DNA from: an uncultured bacterium
GTDB lineage: Bacteria > Patescibacteria > JAEDAM01 > Absconditabacterales > Absconditicoccaceae
Assembly: GCA_903904545.1 (NCBI GenBank)
Contig: CAIVDB010000038.1
Location: 1-11,666, forward strand
Length of the DNA: 11,666 bases
Reading direction: 5' to 3'
The position numbers and the translations under genes were made by a program. Of this stretch, positions 1-6,830 are shown piece by piece. The notes under the pieces are model-generated. The model did no database searches. It saw nothing but the letters and a program-made list of their open reading frames with translations, and was not told the DNA's origin. Position 1 is the stretch's first letter; each line of letters begins with the position of its first letter.

Positions 1-261
1 ACCCTTGCCTTGATGCATAGGAGCTACATTAACCCAGAAAATATTATAAATATTATAGTCCATCCATGATTGAATATATCATGCTACGCCGATAATTTCT
101 CATTTCTCTTTCGCGACGATGTATTGGGGATTTACGGTATAATTTTTGAACATTGCCTCCATTTCTATGAAAGACATCTTTTCATATTTAAGAGAATAAT
201 TTTTCCCAACAATCTTAGATGCGTGTTTAATATCACTTTCTTTTAACATTCTAATCTTCAT
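1..261 (-). CDS. GNAT family N-acetyltransferase, N-terminal part (3' end cut by window edge)
   Basis: GNAT enzymes move an acyl group from acetyl-CoA to an amine; the substrate here is unknown. The 87 visible residues start MKIRMLKESDIKHASKIV, the usual GNAT opening (I-R-x-x-x-x-x-D followed by a helix). They include VAKEKGEIIGVAGY, which fits strands beta2-beta3, and end in FWVNVAPMHQGKG, the beta4 strand plus the V-x-P-x-x-Q-x-x-G acetyl-CoA pyrophosphate loop (motif A). The C-terminal half lies beyond the left edge. Two glycines (TGA at 79-81 and 100-102) need UGA=Gly; with UGA as stop the protein would break before motif A. The ATG at 259-261 lies 23 bp after the stop of the S51 hydrolase gene on the same strand, so the two are probably cotranscribed. 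No clear Shine-Dalgarno sequence is seen. The family call is firm, the substrate open. Confidence 0.8.
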
Positions 262-284
262 AGATATCTTTAGAAAAATAAAGC

Positions 285-935
285 CTAAACCATCTTTCCT
301 TCTGGATTAATTTTTATTTCGACTACCCCATCGCCTATTTTTTCGTATTTCTGTGGAAATTCATGGAGATCGAAACCTATACCTGATGCAGAGTCTACGC
401 CGATTCCATAAGTCAGTCCTGTTTCTCTCAGTTCTTGTTCCAGGAGTTTTTCTCTTTTTTTCTCTGCATAATGTCCTTCGATAATCGTATCTGGAATAAT
501 TCAGAGTCCTTGTATCAAAATATTTTCTTTTCCGTTAGTCACCCTTTGCCATTCACCTAAAATTTTTGCTCCAGCAGATTCTCAGATAATAAATTTAGCA
601 TCTTTGATGAGTTTCAAAAGTTGAGGATTTTGGACTATATTTTGCATAAGATTTAGTCCCTTCTCTCCTCCACTTATCAAAATAATAGGGGATGTCGCTT
701 GTTGAATATCTTCTGGATTGGTTGCATTGAGAAATTTCAATCCCTCGATATGGATATTACGATTGAACCAATCCCCTTCCCATTCTGGTTCTGTGGCAAT
801 GGTTCTAGCAAAAGGGACATGAAGGACTTCCTTGATCCCTGTTTGACGAATAGTTTCTTCAACGAGAGAAAGTAATGGCTGTAATTTTGCATGACCATTG
901 CTCGTTTCGGCTCATCAGAATAAATAGAGATGCAT
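285..935 (-). CDS. Peptidase E-like (S51 family, class I glutamine amidotransferase fold) hydrolase
   Basis: A 216-residue protein related to peptidase E and cyanophycinase, serine hydrolases that cleave Asp-X or isoaspartyl bonds. It opens with MHLYLFGGAET (first strand plus glycine turn). LISGGEKGLNLM (86-97) resembles the oxyanion-side loop of the family. IIGESAGAKIL (116-126) is the nucleophile elbow with Ser120, the same number as the catalytic serine of E. coli PepE. GLGIIPDTIIEGHYAEKKRE (143-162) carries the likely catalytic His155, and GIGVDSASGI (177-186) matches the family's C-terminal GIGvDE-like segment. Length is normal for PepE (about 230). Four glycines are UGA, including Gly118 of the elbow and both of FGGAE, so this gene is strong evidence for recoding. 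It ends in TAG. It sits 34 bp after the HD gene and 23 bp before the GNAT gene in the same direction. The exact substrate cannot be read from the sequence. Confidence 0.82.
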
Positions 936-969
936 ATGAAGAGAATTTTAAATTTTAAATTATAAATTT

Positions 970-1575
970 TTATTCGTATTCTTCTTTCCACTCAAATCAT
1001 CGTTTTTGGTATGCATCTTTGAGCTTTCCCTTAGTAATAATGAGTACTTCTTCTAATTCAGGGACATTAGCAACATGCTTATCTGCGTAGGTAGCCATGA
1101 AATCTGGTTGATCAAAAATATTTTCTCCTGCATCGACAAATTGATTCAATGTTTCTACCTTGTCTAATGCTTTGACAAATTTCGCTTCTTTACTTATCCC
1201 CTTTTCATATTCATTTCGATATGAGTAGACTTCTTCTCCCATCTCTCATCATAAGATATCTTTGAACTGGCGCATAGCAGCTTCTTCATTTTGTTGTTTT
1301 ATAGATTTTAAACTAGGATCTTTAACTATCTCATATGCATCTATATCTCCCGTAAGTGCCTCTGCAAGGTCGTGGAAAAGGGCTATCTTGACTGCATGAG
1401 AGACGTCTATATCTTGTCAGATTTCATTTCACAGCAAAAGTACCATCACAGCCAATCTTCGTGAATGTTCTGCAGAAGATTCTTTTCTCTTGAGACTCGT
1501 TACAGAATATCTCAATGCTGCCTTAAGCTTTTCACACTCTTGAAGAAAAGAAATAATGTTTTTTATATTGGTCAT
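970..1575 (-). CDS. HD-domain phosphohydrolase (YfbR/HDDC2-like)
   Basis: A 201-residue metal-dependent phosphohydrolase of the HD superfamily. Relatives such as YfbR and HDDC2 are 5'-deoxynucleotidases acting on dNMPs. The metal and catalytic set is visible: His37 in AEHSRRLA, His68-Asp69 in ALFHDLAEALTGDI (65-78, including Glu72 and Asp77), and Asp138 in KALDKVETL (135-143). Spacing and wording (S-x-A-E-H-S, H-D-L-A-E, G-D-I, D-K-x-E) match HDDC2/YfbR. Five glycines are UGA (LLGNEIGQD, DILGGEM, KRGFEW). With UGA as stop only an internal fragment starting at Met112 would remain and the catalytic half would be lost. It starts at the ATG at 1573-1575 and ends in TAA. It lies between pheS and the S51 hydrolase gene on the same strand. 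A role in nucleotide-pool cleaning is an inference from the family. Confidence 0.85.
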
Positions 1576-1583
1576 AGGGAAGA

Positions 1584-1667
1584 AATTATAAATTATAAAT
1601 GTTAAATTATGAATTTATTACGTGAAGTATTCTAATTCCTAATTCCCGATAAACCGATTCCCGATTC
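1584..1667. repeat. AT-rich word-repeat tract between the HD gene and pheS
   Basis: The gap is made of permuted short words: AATTATAA-type units (1584-1620), then TAATTCC/ATTCCCGAT units (1631-1667). ATTCCCGAT occurs exactly at 1642-1650 and 1657-1665. Similar tracts occur near 944-970, 4140-4222, 9444-9478 and 9532-9566. They appear non-coding. Confidence 0.5.
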
Positions 1668-2690
1668 CTATTCAAAACTCTTTGCAAATCTTAAGTCTCC
1701 ATTTGTGAAATATCTAATATCTTTGATACCGTAGCGAACCGCAGCAAGTCTGCTTATCCCGATACCGAAGGCAAACCCGGACCACTCCTCAGCATCTACT
1801 CCTGCCAACTTCAAAACATTTGGATGCACCATTCCTGCCCCGAGGATTTCCATTCGCTTAGATTTTTCCATCTGTTTGGTCTCTGGATTATACACATCAT
1901 ATCTGACATCTATCTCGAATCCTGGCTCCACAAATGGAAAATATCCAGGTCTCATCCTTGTCTCTACATCTTTGTGCAAAAGTGCTGAAAGTAATTTTCC
2001 CATCGTATCTTTGAAATGTGCTATACTGAGCCCTTTATTGATAACGATTCCTTCCAACTGATAAAACATTACGTCGTGAGAAGCATCCATATTTTCATAT
2101 CTATATACCTTACCTGGCACGACGACCTTAAGCGGTAAACCGTACTTCTGGATAAGGAAATTTTGCATCGCTGAGGTATGAGTCCTGAGAATAAGATTTT
2201 CTCCTTGAGGATCTTTTTCTTGTAAGTAAATCGTATCATGCATCTCCGTTGCTGGATGGGTAAGGGGAATATTTACTGCTTCGAAATTCTCAAATTTAGT
2301 CACGGCTTCTGTCCCGTATTCCATGATAAATCCCATAGATTTACAGATTTCTTCTGCATCTCTTCTGATCTTAGCAAGAAGTGAATAGGTCCCCTGCTGA
2401 CCACGGTCTTTGGTTAATGAAATATCGACAATATCTTCTTGGAGCTGAAGATTGATCTCTGCTAATCCTAGGACATCAGCTTTATCTTCGTAAGTTTGGG
2501 TAAGAATTTCTTTAGCTGAACTCAAATGAGCGCCCAGCGTCTTTTTCTCTTCCGGACTTGCATCTTTGAGCTGTTTGAAAGCCAAAGTCACGCTTCCATT
2601 TTTTCCTAATGAAGCTTCGAAAACAGCTTGTAGATCAGCCTGTGATACGGCATTTATCATATCTTCTTGAATTTTCTGGATATCTATCAT
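1668..2690 (-). CDS. pheS: Phenylalanine--tRNA ligase alpha subunit
   Basis: PheS is the catalytic subunit of the alpha2beta2 enzyme that charges tRNA-Phe. With the ATG at 2690 it has 340 residues, the usual length. The N-terminal ~80 residues are the tRNA-binding coiled-coil region (SLGKNGSVTLAFKQLKDASPEE). Class II synthetase motifs follow: motif 1 near NIPLTHPATEMHDTIYL (140-156), motif 2 with VYRYENMDASHDVMFYQLEG (195-214), then FPFVEPGFEIDV, EILGAGMVHPNVL, and motif 3 GFAFGIGISRLAAVRYGI (305-322). A TTG four codons upstream (2700-2702) is an alternative start; neither has a good Shine-Dalgarno sequence. It ends in TAG. This gene has no UGA codon; all its glycines use GGN. pheT, the beta subunit gene that usually follows, is absent; an HD phosphohydrolase gene comes next, 92 bp downstream. 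Confidence 0.97.
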   Translation of the reverse strand: MIDIQKIQEDMINAVSQADLQAVFEASLGKNGSVTLAFKQLKDASPEEKKTLGAHLSSAKEILTQTYEDKADVLGLAEINLQLQEDIVDISLTKDRGQQGTYSLLAKIRRDAEEICKSMGFIMEYGTEAVTKFENFEAVNIPLTHPATEMHDTIYLQEKDPQGENLILRTHTSAMQNFLIQKYGLPLKVVVPGKVYRYENMDASHDVMFYQLEGIVINKGLSIAHFKDTMGKLLSALLHKDVETRMRPGYFPFVEPGFEIDVRYDVYNPETKQMEKSKRMEILGAGMVHPNVLKLAGVDAEEWSGFAFGIGISRLAAVRYGIKDIRYFTNGDLRFAKSFE

Positions 2691-2723
2691 ATTTTTACTC
2701 AATAAATAAAATACATTGATTGG

Positions 2724-2751
2724 AATGTAATGAAATATCCTGGCTTTTCAA
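2724..2751 (-). promoter_or_regulatory. Possible sigma70 promoter for pheS
   Basis: On the minus strand TTGAAA (2751-2746), a 16-bp spacer and TACATT (2729-2724) resemble -35 and -10 boxes. The predicted start would lie about 25-30 bases before the pheS ATG. The -10 matches consensus at only four of six bases, so this is tentative. Confidence 0.3.
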
Positions 2752-2866
2752 GGACTTATTGAGCTGATTTTCATGGGTTTTTGTGAGGAATCGACTTCTT
2801 TTTGACGTATTTTCCTCTTTTTTTGTCATTTTGTCAATTCAAAAGAAAAGCGGCCTTTGTTTTGTT

Positions 2867-2895
2867 TTGCAATATTTCTCTCTCGGAAGTATAAT
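2867..2895 (+). promoter_or_regulatory. Sigma70-type promoter for the ABC ATPase gene
   Basis: TTGCAA (2867-2872), a 17-bp spacer and a perfect TATAAT (2890-2895) form a good vegetative promoter. A start near 2902 gives a leader of about 30 bases that contains AGGA (2923-2926), five bases before the ATG at 2932. This is one of only two clear Shine-Dalgarno-like sites in the window. Confidence 0.6.
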
Positions 2896-2931
2896 CATAG
2901 TGTACTAATTTTACTCTTTCATAGGAAATAC

Positions 2932-3603
2932 ATGGAGCACAATCAAGATACGCTCTTGCATATTGATGATTTCTCTCGATGATATCCAGACAATGTAAAC
3001 AAATTGTTTGAGAATTTTCATTTTCATTTACAACAATGAGAATTTCGTGTGTTAATGGGGAAATCTGGGACGGGAAAGACAACACTCGTCAAATGTATTA
3101 TTGGGCAGATTCCTGTTCCCCATAAAACCTTTTTTTATAGAGATGAAGATATGGGTCATTATACACAGATTGATCGGGAATCTTTTAGAAAGAAAATAGG
3201 GGTTGTCTTCCAAGATTATAAACTTTTCGATGCACTTTCTGTAGAAGAAAATGTTGCATATCCCCTTAGAGTATTTTGACTTGGAGAAACGATTATAGAA
3301 AACAAAGTCACTGCTATCCTCAAAACACTTGGACTCCATACTATCAGAGAGATGCAAATCCAACTTTTGAGCGCAGGAGAGAAACAAAAAGTGTGCCTTG
3401 CAAGAGCTTTGGTACATGATCCTGAGTTTGTCATTGCGGACGAACCCACAGGCAATCTGGATTGGGAGCATACCCAACAGGTGGCAGATCTTCTTATCCA
3501 AGCAAATACACTTGGGAATACGATATTACTTATTACACATGATATCCATCTTGTCAACTATCTCAAAGAAAAACACGCCATCAAACTTGATATTTTAGGG
3601 TAA
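2932..3603 (+). CDS. FtsE/LolD-type ABC transporter ATP-binding protein
   Basis: A 223-residue nucleotide-binding subunit of an ABC system, of the FtsE/LolD/MacB class by length and layout. Walker A is GKSGTGKT (43-50), the Q-loop is VVFQDYKLFDALSVEENVAYPL (Q94), Walker B is EFVIADEPTGNLD (165-177, catalytic Glu171), and the H-loop is LLITHD (His203). The signature motif reads LLSAGEKQKVCLARAL (145-160), so the usual LSGGE has Ala148 in place of the second-position Gly. Glycines at 17, 36 and 116 (SRGYP, QQGEF, VFGLG) are UGA; with UGA as stop the N-terminal strand and the second half would be lost. The start is ATG 2932, with AGGA upstream and a TATAAT promoter. FtsE partners with the permease FtsX in division and wall hydrolase control, but no FtsX-like membrane gene follows. 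The specific subfamily is therefore inferred. Confidence 0.85.
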
Positions 3604-3626
3604 TTTTATTCTTCTCCCATTGTTTC

Positions 3627-4115
3627 ATGACCACGTGCAAACAAAAGTGCCTTAGTCAAAGTATTATGAAAAACGTCAATAGTCTAGATATTGCCGGCTA
3701 TCTCAAGATAGAAATTGAAGATATCCTCAAGCATCTTCATTATTACAAACTCAAGAATATTTTGCAGAATATAGAAGCGCTCAAAGAGTATCTTCTTGTC
3801 TTAGATAGGCAGAATACTGCTCAAATTCATGAGCTTGACTTTGGTCGTGACCCTGAACGAGAAAAGAAAAATCATGACCTTCACTATTTTGTCTCTAAAT
3901 GAGGACTTACTCATATCGGAGAGATTAAAATGCATCAAAAAATCTGGGAAAATGAGTTTAATCTTCAACACATTATGCAATGAGTAAGAGGTTTTCTCTT
4001 GCTCACTATTGATGAATTTTGTAATGCCTCCCCTACGAGGATGTCGATCAATAGGATGTTTTGGCAGAAAGAGCTTCAAAATACAAAGAAGCCTAGTTGT
4101 GAATTAGTAAAATAG
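3627..4115 (+). CDS. Hypothetical protein (162 aa) after the ABC ATPase gene
   Basis: I do not recognise this protein. It follows the ATPase gene by 23 bp in the same direction and is probably cotranscribed. It is mixed alpha/beta without membrane segments or a signal peptide, so it does not replace the missing permease. An N-terminal helical part (IEIEDILKHLHYYKLKNILQNIEALKEYLLVLD) is followed by a charged stretch (ELDFGRDPEREKKNHDLHYFVSKGGLTHIGEIKMHQKIW) and a hydrophobic segment (GVRGFLLLTIDEF). Two glycines are UGA (TGA at 3900-3902 and 3981-3983), giving HYFVSKGGLTHIGE and IMQGVRGF; stop is TAG. An in-frame ATG at 3666 would shorten it to 149 residues, and neither start has a Shine-Dalgarno sequence. 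Continuous opening across two UGA codons and its place in the transcript support a real gene. Confidence 0.6.
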
Positions 4116-4226
4116 ATAGAATTGTCAAAAATCGTACAAGGTTGAACAAAATTGACCAAAATTGTGAAAGGATTACAAATAACCAATACACAAATATACC
4201 AATACACCAATTCCAAATTCCCTATC
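4116..4226. repeat. AT-rich word-repeat tract after the ABC unit
   Basis: The tract contains variants of AAATTGNNAAAA (AATTGTCAAAAAT, AAATTGACCAAAATTGTGAAA), then CCAATACACAAATATACCAATACACCAATTCC. It is degenerate, without exact long repeats, and non-coding. It ends at the putative bidirectional terminator. Confidence 0.45.
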
Positions 4227-4260
4227 AAAAAAACCCGTCAATAGTAGCCGGGCCTTTTTT
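4227..4260. terminator. Putative bidirectional terminator between convergent genes
   Basis: A run of A (4227-4233), CCCG (4234-4237), an 11-base loop, CGGG (4249-4252), CC and a run of T (4255-4260) can fold on either strand into a short GC stem extended by A-U pairs. It lies between the plus-strand gene ending at 4115 and the minus-strand gene ending at 4279, where a shared terminator is expected. The GC core is only four pairs, so strength is uncertain. Confidence 0.55.
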
Positions 4261-4278
4261 GTAAAAAATAAATATATT

Positions 4279-4770
4279 TTATTCCATTCCTTCATATTTA
4301 TCTATACTCTGAGAGATATACGAAGCATTTCTTACCTTTTTGGCAATATCTTGTTTCAACTCTTGCATAGACTTTTTGGTATGTTTGTGGAGTCTTTCCC
4401 TTATTGCTTCTGCCTCTTGTGTATGCAAAATAGTATCTACCTCATCATTTTTTTGGGGTATTGCTTTTGTAATTTTCTCTTCCTCCCTTATGTTATAGAG
4501 AAATAGTGTCTCATAGAGCTCTCCGTTCGTCAATCCATTGATAATCCACTTCTTCTTTATAATAGCATTTATCCCTTTCTCATCGAGATCCGTACTATTC
4601 AATAAGTCTAACAATTCTTTTCCTTTTCTTTCGATCAATACACAGGCTTGTTTCACATGATATTGTTGTGCTAAATTATGTTCAACATCTTGCTCTGAAG
4701 CAGAATAAGAATATCACAACAATGCTTTAGCCCTTTCATCAATTTTTTGCAAAAGATCTTTTTTCATCAT
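4279..4770 (-). CDS. Hypothetical helical protein (163 aa)
   Basis: Not recognised. The product is charged and predicted largely helical, with no signal peptide or membrane segment. It opens MMKKDLLQKIDERAKALLGY, has a middle part with KELLDLLNSTDLDEKGINAIIKKKW and a clear turn (INGLTNGELYETLFLYNI), and ends in a Lys/Glu-rich helix (EAEAIRERLHKHTKKSMQELKQDIAKK). One glycine is UGA (ALLGYSYS). With UGA as stop, translation would have to begin at a GTG at 4656 and lose 38 residues. Two adjacent ATG codons (4768-4770, 4765-4767) are possible starts, and a TATAAT box lies just upstream. It ends in TAA. It is a single-gene unit, divergent from hrcA and convergent with the ABC unit. The middle loosely recalls a winged-helix layout, but I would not assign DNA binding from this. 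Confidence 0.6.
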
Positions 4771-4791
4771 ATTTTTGATACTATTTAAAAC

Positions 4792-4820
4792 ATTATACAC
4801 ATACCATACATATTTAATAC
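4792..4820 (-). promoter_or_regulatory. Possible promoter for the 4279-4770 gene
   Basis: On the minus strand a perfect TATAAT (4797-4792) lies about 22 bases before the ATG. No good -35 is placed; the best stretch is GTATTA at about 17 bp. A start near 4785 would give a leader of only about 15 bases. The call rests on the -10 alone. Confidence 0.4.
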
Positions 4821-4875
4821 AATAAATCAACCTTTTTTTAAATTCTTTGTTTTTGTACTAGAAAAACATTTTCTC

Positions 4876-4949
4876 TTGCTTGTAAAAAACAAATCCCTAT
4901 ATATATAGTAGTCTTATTTGTTGACAGGTATTTTCATTATTAATTGTAT
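4876..4949 (+). promoter_or_regulatory. hrcA promoter region (two candidates)
   Basis: Candidate one is TTGACA (4921-4926) with TTGTAT (4944-4949) at 17 bp; its start would fall at about 4956, exactly on the hrcA ATG, giving a leaderless message. Candidate two is TTGCTT (4876-4881) with TATATA (4898-4903) inside the palindrome CTATATATAG. No CIRCE inverted repeat (TTAGCACTC/GAGTGCTAA) is seen here, so HrcA autoregulation through the classical operator is not supported. Confidence 0.35.
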
Positions 4950-4955
4950 TACTGG

Positions 4956-5618
4956 ATGGATTTTGATCCTAAATTACTCGCTCTACTAGACGTAGTTATT
5001 GATAATTATCTCAACAAAGGAGAACCCGTAGGCTCTAAATTTTTGCATTCTTTAGGAGATAGTATCTATGCTCCTTCTACCCTTAGAAAATATCTCAATG
5101 TCCTAGAAAAGGCAGGCATGGTCTATCAGCCTTACAATAGCTCATGAAGAATACCTACAGTACAATGATTATCTTTGTATATTGAGTCCTATCTTGTACA
5201 ACAGCAAGAAGAGCAACAAGAAGAAATTCATCATGCGAGAAAATGACTTACCTATCTGGTGGAGACACTCTGAGCCATCGTGGACGGCGTCGTTGTGGGA
5301 TTTATCAGAAATGATGAATATTATTATCTGGGTATCAATAATCTTTTGAGAGATGATCTCATGGATACCTATCAGGATACCAAACAGATCATTCGCTTCA
5401 TAGAGGAAAAAAGAGTTGTGAAGTTTATTGATAGCAAGATTCTTAAGAAAAATCAGATTTACTTCTCTTTCATCGAAGACAAAGATACTACAATTTCTTG
5501 TCTGTATAGCAAGATACCTGTACAAGACTATGATGCGGTCATTTGCGTCATTTGACCTACAAGAGTCAATTATAAACAAAATGTAGCACTTCTTAGGAAA
5601 CTTTTACAATCTTTATAA
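4956..5618 (+). CDS. hrcA: Heat-inducible transcription repressor HrcA, unusually short
   Basis: HrcA represses chaperone genes (groE, dnaK) by binding CIRCE operators. The N-terminal winged-helix domain is clear: LLALLDVVIDNYLNKGEPVGS (7-27, the GePVGSk signature), APSTLRKYLNVLEKAGMVYQP (39-59) and NSSGRIPT (61-68). The C-terminus keeps GINNLLRDDLMD (126-137) and AVICVIGPTRVNYKQ (194-208), the family's closing motif. The product has 220 residues, whereas HrcA is usually about 340. The missing ~110 residues fall between the winged helix and the GAF-like C-terminus, where the inserted dimerising domain normally sits. Five glycines are UGA, three at conserved motif positions (SSG, TLGAIV, VIGPTR). 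The start is ATG 4956; a TTG at 4944 is open upstream. It ends in TAA. No grpE, dnaJ or dnaK follows. Confidence 0.88.
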
Positions 5619-5674
5619 ACACCTGTACCTATGTGAACGGGAACTCCAGAAACCATAGAACGTAGCTGAGCAAA

Positions 5675-5678
5675 GGAG
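5675..5678 (+). promoter_or_regulatory. Shine-Dalgarno site deciding the start of the next gene
   Basis: GGAG within AAAGGAG lies nine bases before the ATG at 5688. Most genes here have no recognisable ribosome binding site, so this one favours 5688 over the in-frame ATG at 5631. Confidence 0.6.
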
Positions 5679-5687
5679 AAAAAAAAT

Positions 5688-6041
5688 ATGCCAAAAGTCA
5701 GCCCTTCTGAATGAGCAAAAAAATCATTAGATGCCCTCAAAACAAAAGAGCAAGAATCTTCTGAGCAAGACAAGCAAGACCTAGAAGTACTTGAAAACAT
5801 CATCCAGGGCAAGTGATCTGGTGGATCAAAACCCCGTACTCCTCCACCTCGTGCCTTTTCTCCTAGGTATCTTCAGTATAAGAAACATATTACAGACTGG
5901 ATTGTACAGCATCCTGAACGTCCACCAGAAGTTGGTCAAGCAGCCTTGGATATGCTTGATATTATAGTCAATAGTCATCAAAATCCCAATATTGTAGCTA
6001 AATCATTGGGGAAAATTATGAAAATTATTTTGAATATATAA
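5688..6041 (+). CDS. Small hypothetical protein (117 aa) downstream of hrcA
   Basis: Not recognised. It starts at an ATG with a good Shine-Dalgarno sequence, 69 bp after hrcA and in the same direction. The first 40 residues are Lys/Glu/Gln/Ser-rich and probably disordered (SPSEGAKKSLDALKTKEQES). Next comes a Gly/Ser/Pro linker (QGKGSGGSKPRTPPPRAFSP), then a compact C-terminal part of two or three helices (YLQYKKHITDWIVQHPERPP, VGQAALDMLDIIVNSHQNPN, IVAKSLGKIMKIILNI). Two glycines are UGA (SEGAKK, GKGSGG). An in-frame ATG at 5631 would add 19 residues, with UGA at its second codon. It ends in TAA. In many bacteria this slot would hold grpE, but there is no GrpE coiled coil or beta domain. Function is unknown. 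Confidence 0.6.
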
Positions 6042-6052
6042 AGAAGAAGATA

Positions 6053-6112
6053 AACGGTAGACGAACAGTAGACAAACAATAGCTAAAATTGAGCTACCGT
6101 TAAGCTATTGTT
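6053..6112 (+). repeat. Interlocking inverted repeats upstream of the Nudix gene
   Basis: Two inverted repeats are arranged A-B-A'-B'. AACGGTAG (6053-6060) pairs with CTACCGTT (6094-6101), and AACAATAGCT (6075-6084) pairs with AGCTATTGTT (6103-6112). As RNA they can form a pseudoknot or, more likely given loop sizes, two mutually exclusive hairpins. The left arms belong to three degenerate direct repeats (AACGGTAGAC, AACAGTAGAC, AACAATAGCT) at about 11-base steps. No T-run follows, so it does not look like an intrinsic terminator. Confidence 0.6.
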
Positions 6113-6221
6113 GGTCGCGAGGCTGCCTGCTAGTTATTTGCCCTTAAGGCTTGATATATCTAAAGGACGAGCGTTTATCCATGAATTAATTAATCCGCTT
6201 TATTCTAATTACATTCATTCT
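6113..6221 (+). other. Unassigned stretch before the Nudix start, locally GC-richer
   Basis: After the inverted repeats comes a stretch less AT-rich than its neighbours (6113-6180), then ordinary AT-rich DNA. The Nudix frame stays open upstream to 6087 without an ATG, but TTG codons at 6108 and 6111 could add 37-38 residues (readable part LPASYLPLRLDISKGRAFIH). AAAGGA at 6162-6167 precedes an ATG at 6181 that meets TAA after one codon. I found no tRNA or known RNA motif. It may be a leader or a small RNA. Confidence 0.3.
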
Positions 6222-6722
6222 ATGTGAGATATTATCCAAAGTGCATGAGGTATTGTGTACTATATTGCTCCTGATGGAACTCCTAGATATCTTTTGATCA
6301 AAAGACATGCTTTGAGTGGCAAAATCGAATGGGTTGCCCCCAAAGGAAAAATCCAATGAACTGAGGATATCCAGCAAACTGCCTTGAGAGAGGTAAGTGA
6401 AGAGACAGGCATTCCTATCAATCAGATGAGAATCAAACAAAAGATGGGCGTTACTCAGCTGAGAAATACCGAGAATATCAAAGGACAAATGGATAAAGAT
6501 GTCACTTATTTTCTTATCCAATATTTTGGAGATCCACAAACCGTAAGGATAGAAAATGTAGAATGATATATCGGCATCTATAAATGGGCTAACTTACAAG
6601 AAGTGCTTGCGCTTATTTATTATCAGGATATTAGAGAGATTATTAGAAAATGTCATATGTTGATCCAGGAAAATCAGAAGAATTCCTCTATAAAACAACA
6701 TTTTATCGACCAATTGAAATAG
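6222..6722 (+). CDS. Nudix hydrolase
   Basis: Nudix enzymes hydrolyse nucleoside diphosphates linked to another group, using a divalent metal. The 166-residue product opens GDIIQSAGGIVYYI and has LLIKRHALSGKIEWVAPKGK. The complete Nudix box follows at residues 44-66: G-K-I-Q-G-T-E, seven residues, then REVSEETGI (58-66), matching G-x5-E-x7-R-E-U-x-E-E-x-G-U. The W-V-A-P-K-G-K approach to the box resembles Ap4A/MutT-type members, but the substrate is not determined. Four glycines are UGA: codon 2, SAGGI, GTED just inside the box, and VEGYI. With UGA as stop no complete box could be made. ATG 6222 was chosen because it begins the family's usual first strand; a TTG start upstream is possible. 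It ends in TAG. It is codirectional with hrcA and the small unknown gene. Confidence 0.88.
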
Positions 6723-6753
6723 GATTGCTTTTGGACCGCTTTTTTTTATAGTA

Positions 6754-6777
6754 TATGGGTTATTACTTATGGGTTAT
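6754..6777 (+). repeat. Short direct repeat TATGGGTTAT
   Basis: TATGGGTTAT occurs at 6754-6763 and 6768-6777, separated by four bases, in the gap before the HPF-like gene. It might be a protein-binding site or chance in AT-rich DNA. It belongs to the same word-repeat style as other gaps here. Confidence 0.4.
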
Positions 6778-6830
6778 ATTAGATATATTTAGACAATTGA
6801 GTATGTGTACTTTATTTACTAACCCCTTAC

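Noticed and set aside
737..991. 84-codon minus-strand frame crossing the S51 start
   Set aside because: It is an alternative frame over the S51 gene, with no motif.
1584..1667. CRISPR-like repeats
   Set aside because: Units are short and degenerate, without constant-length repeats and spacers, and no cas genes are present.
3052..3557. Minus-strand frames opposite the ABC ATPase gene
   Set aside because: They are antisense shadows of a gene with complete ABC motifs.
6113..6180. Possible tRNA or tmRNA piece
   Set aside because: No T-loop GTTCGA-type sequence, anticodon arm or cloverleaf arms could be placed.
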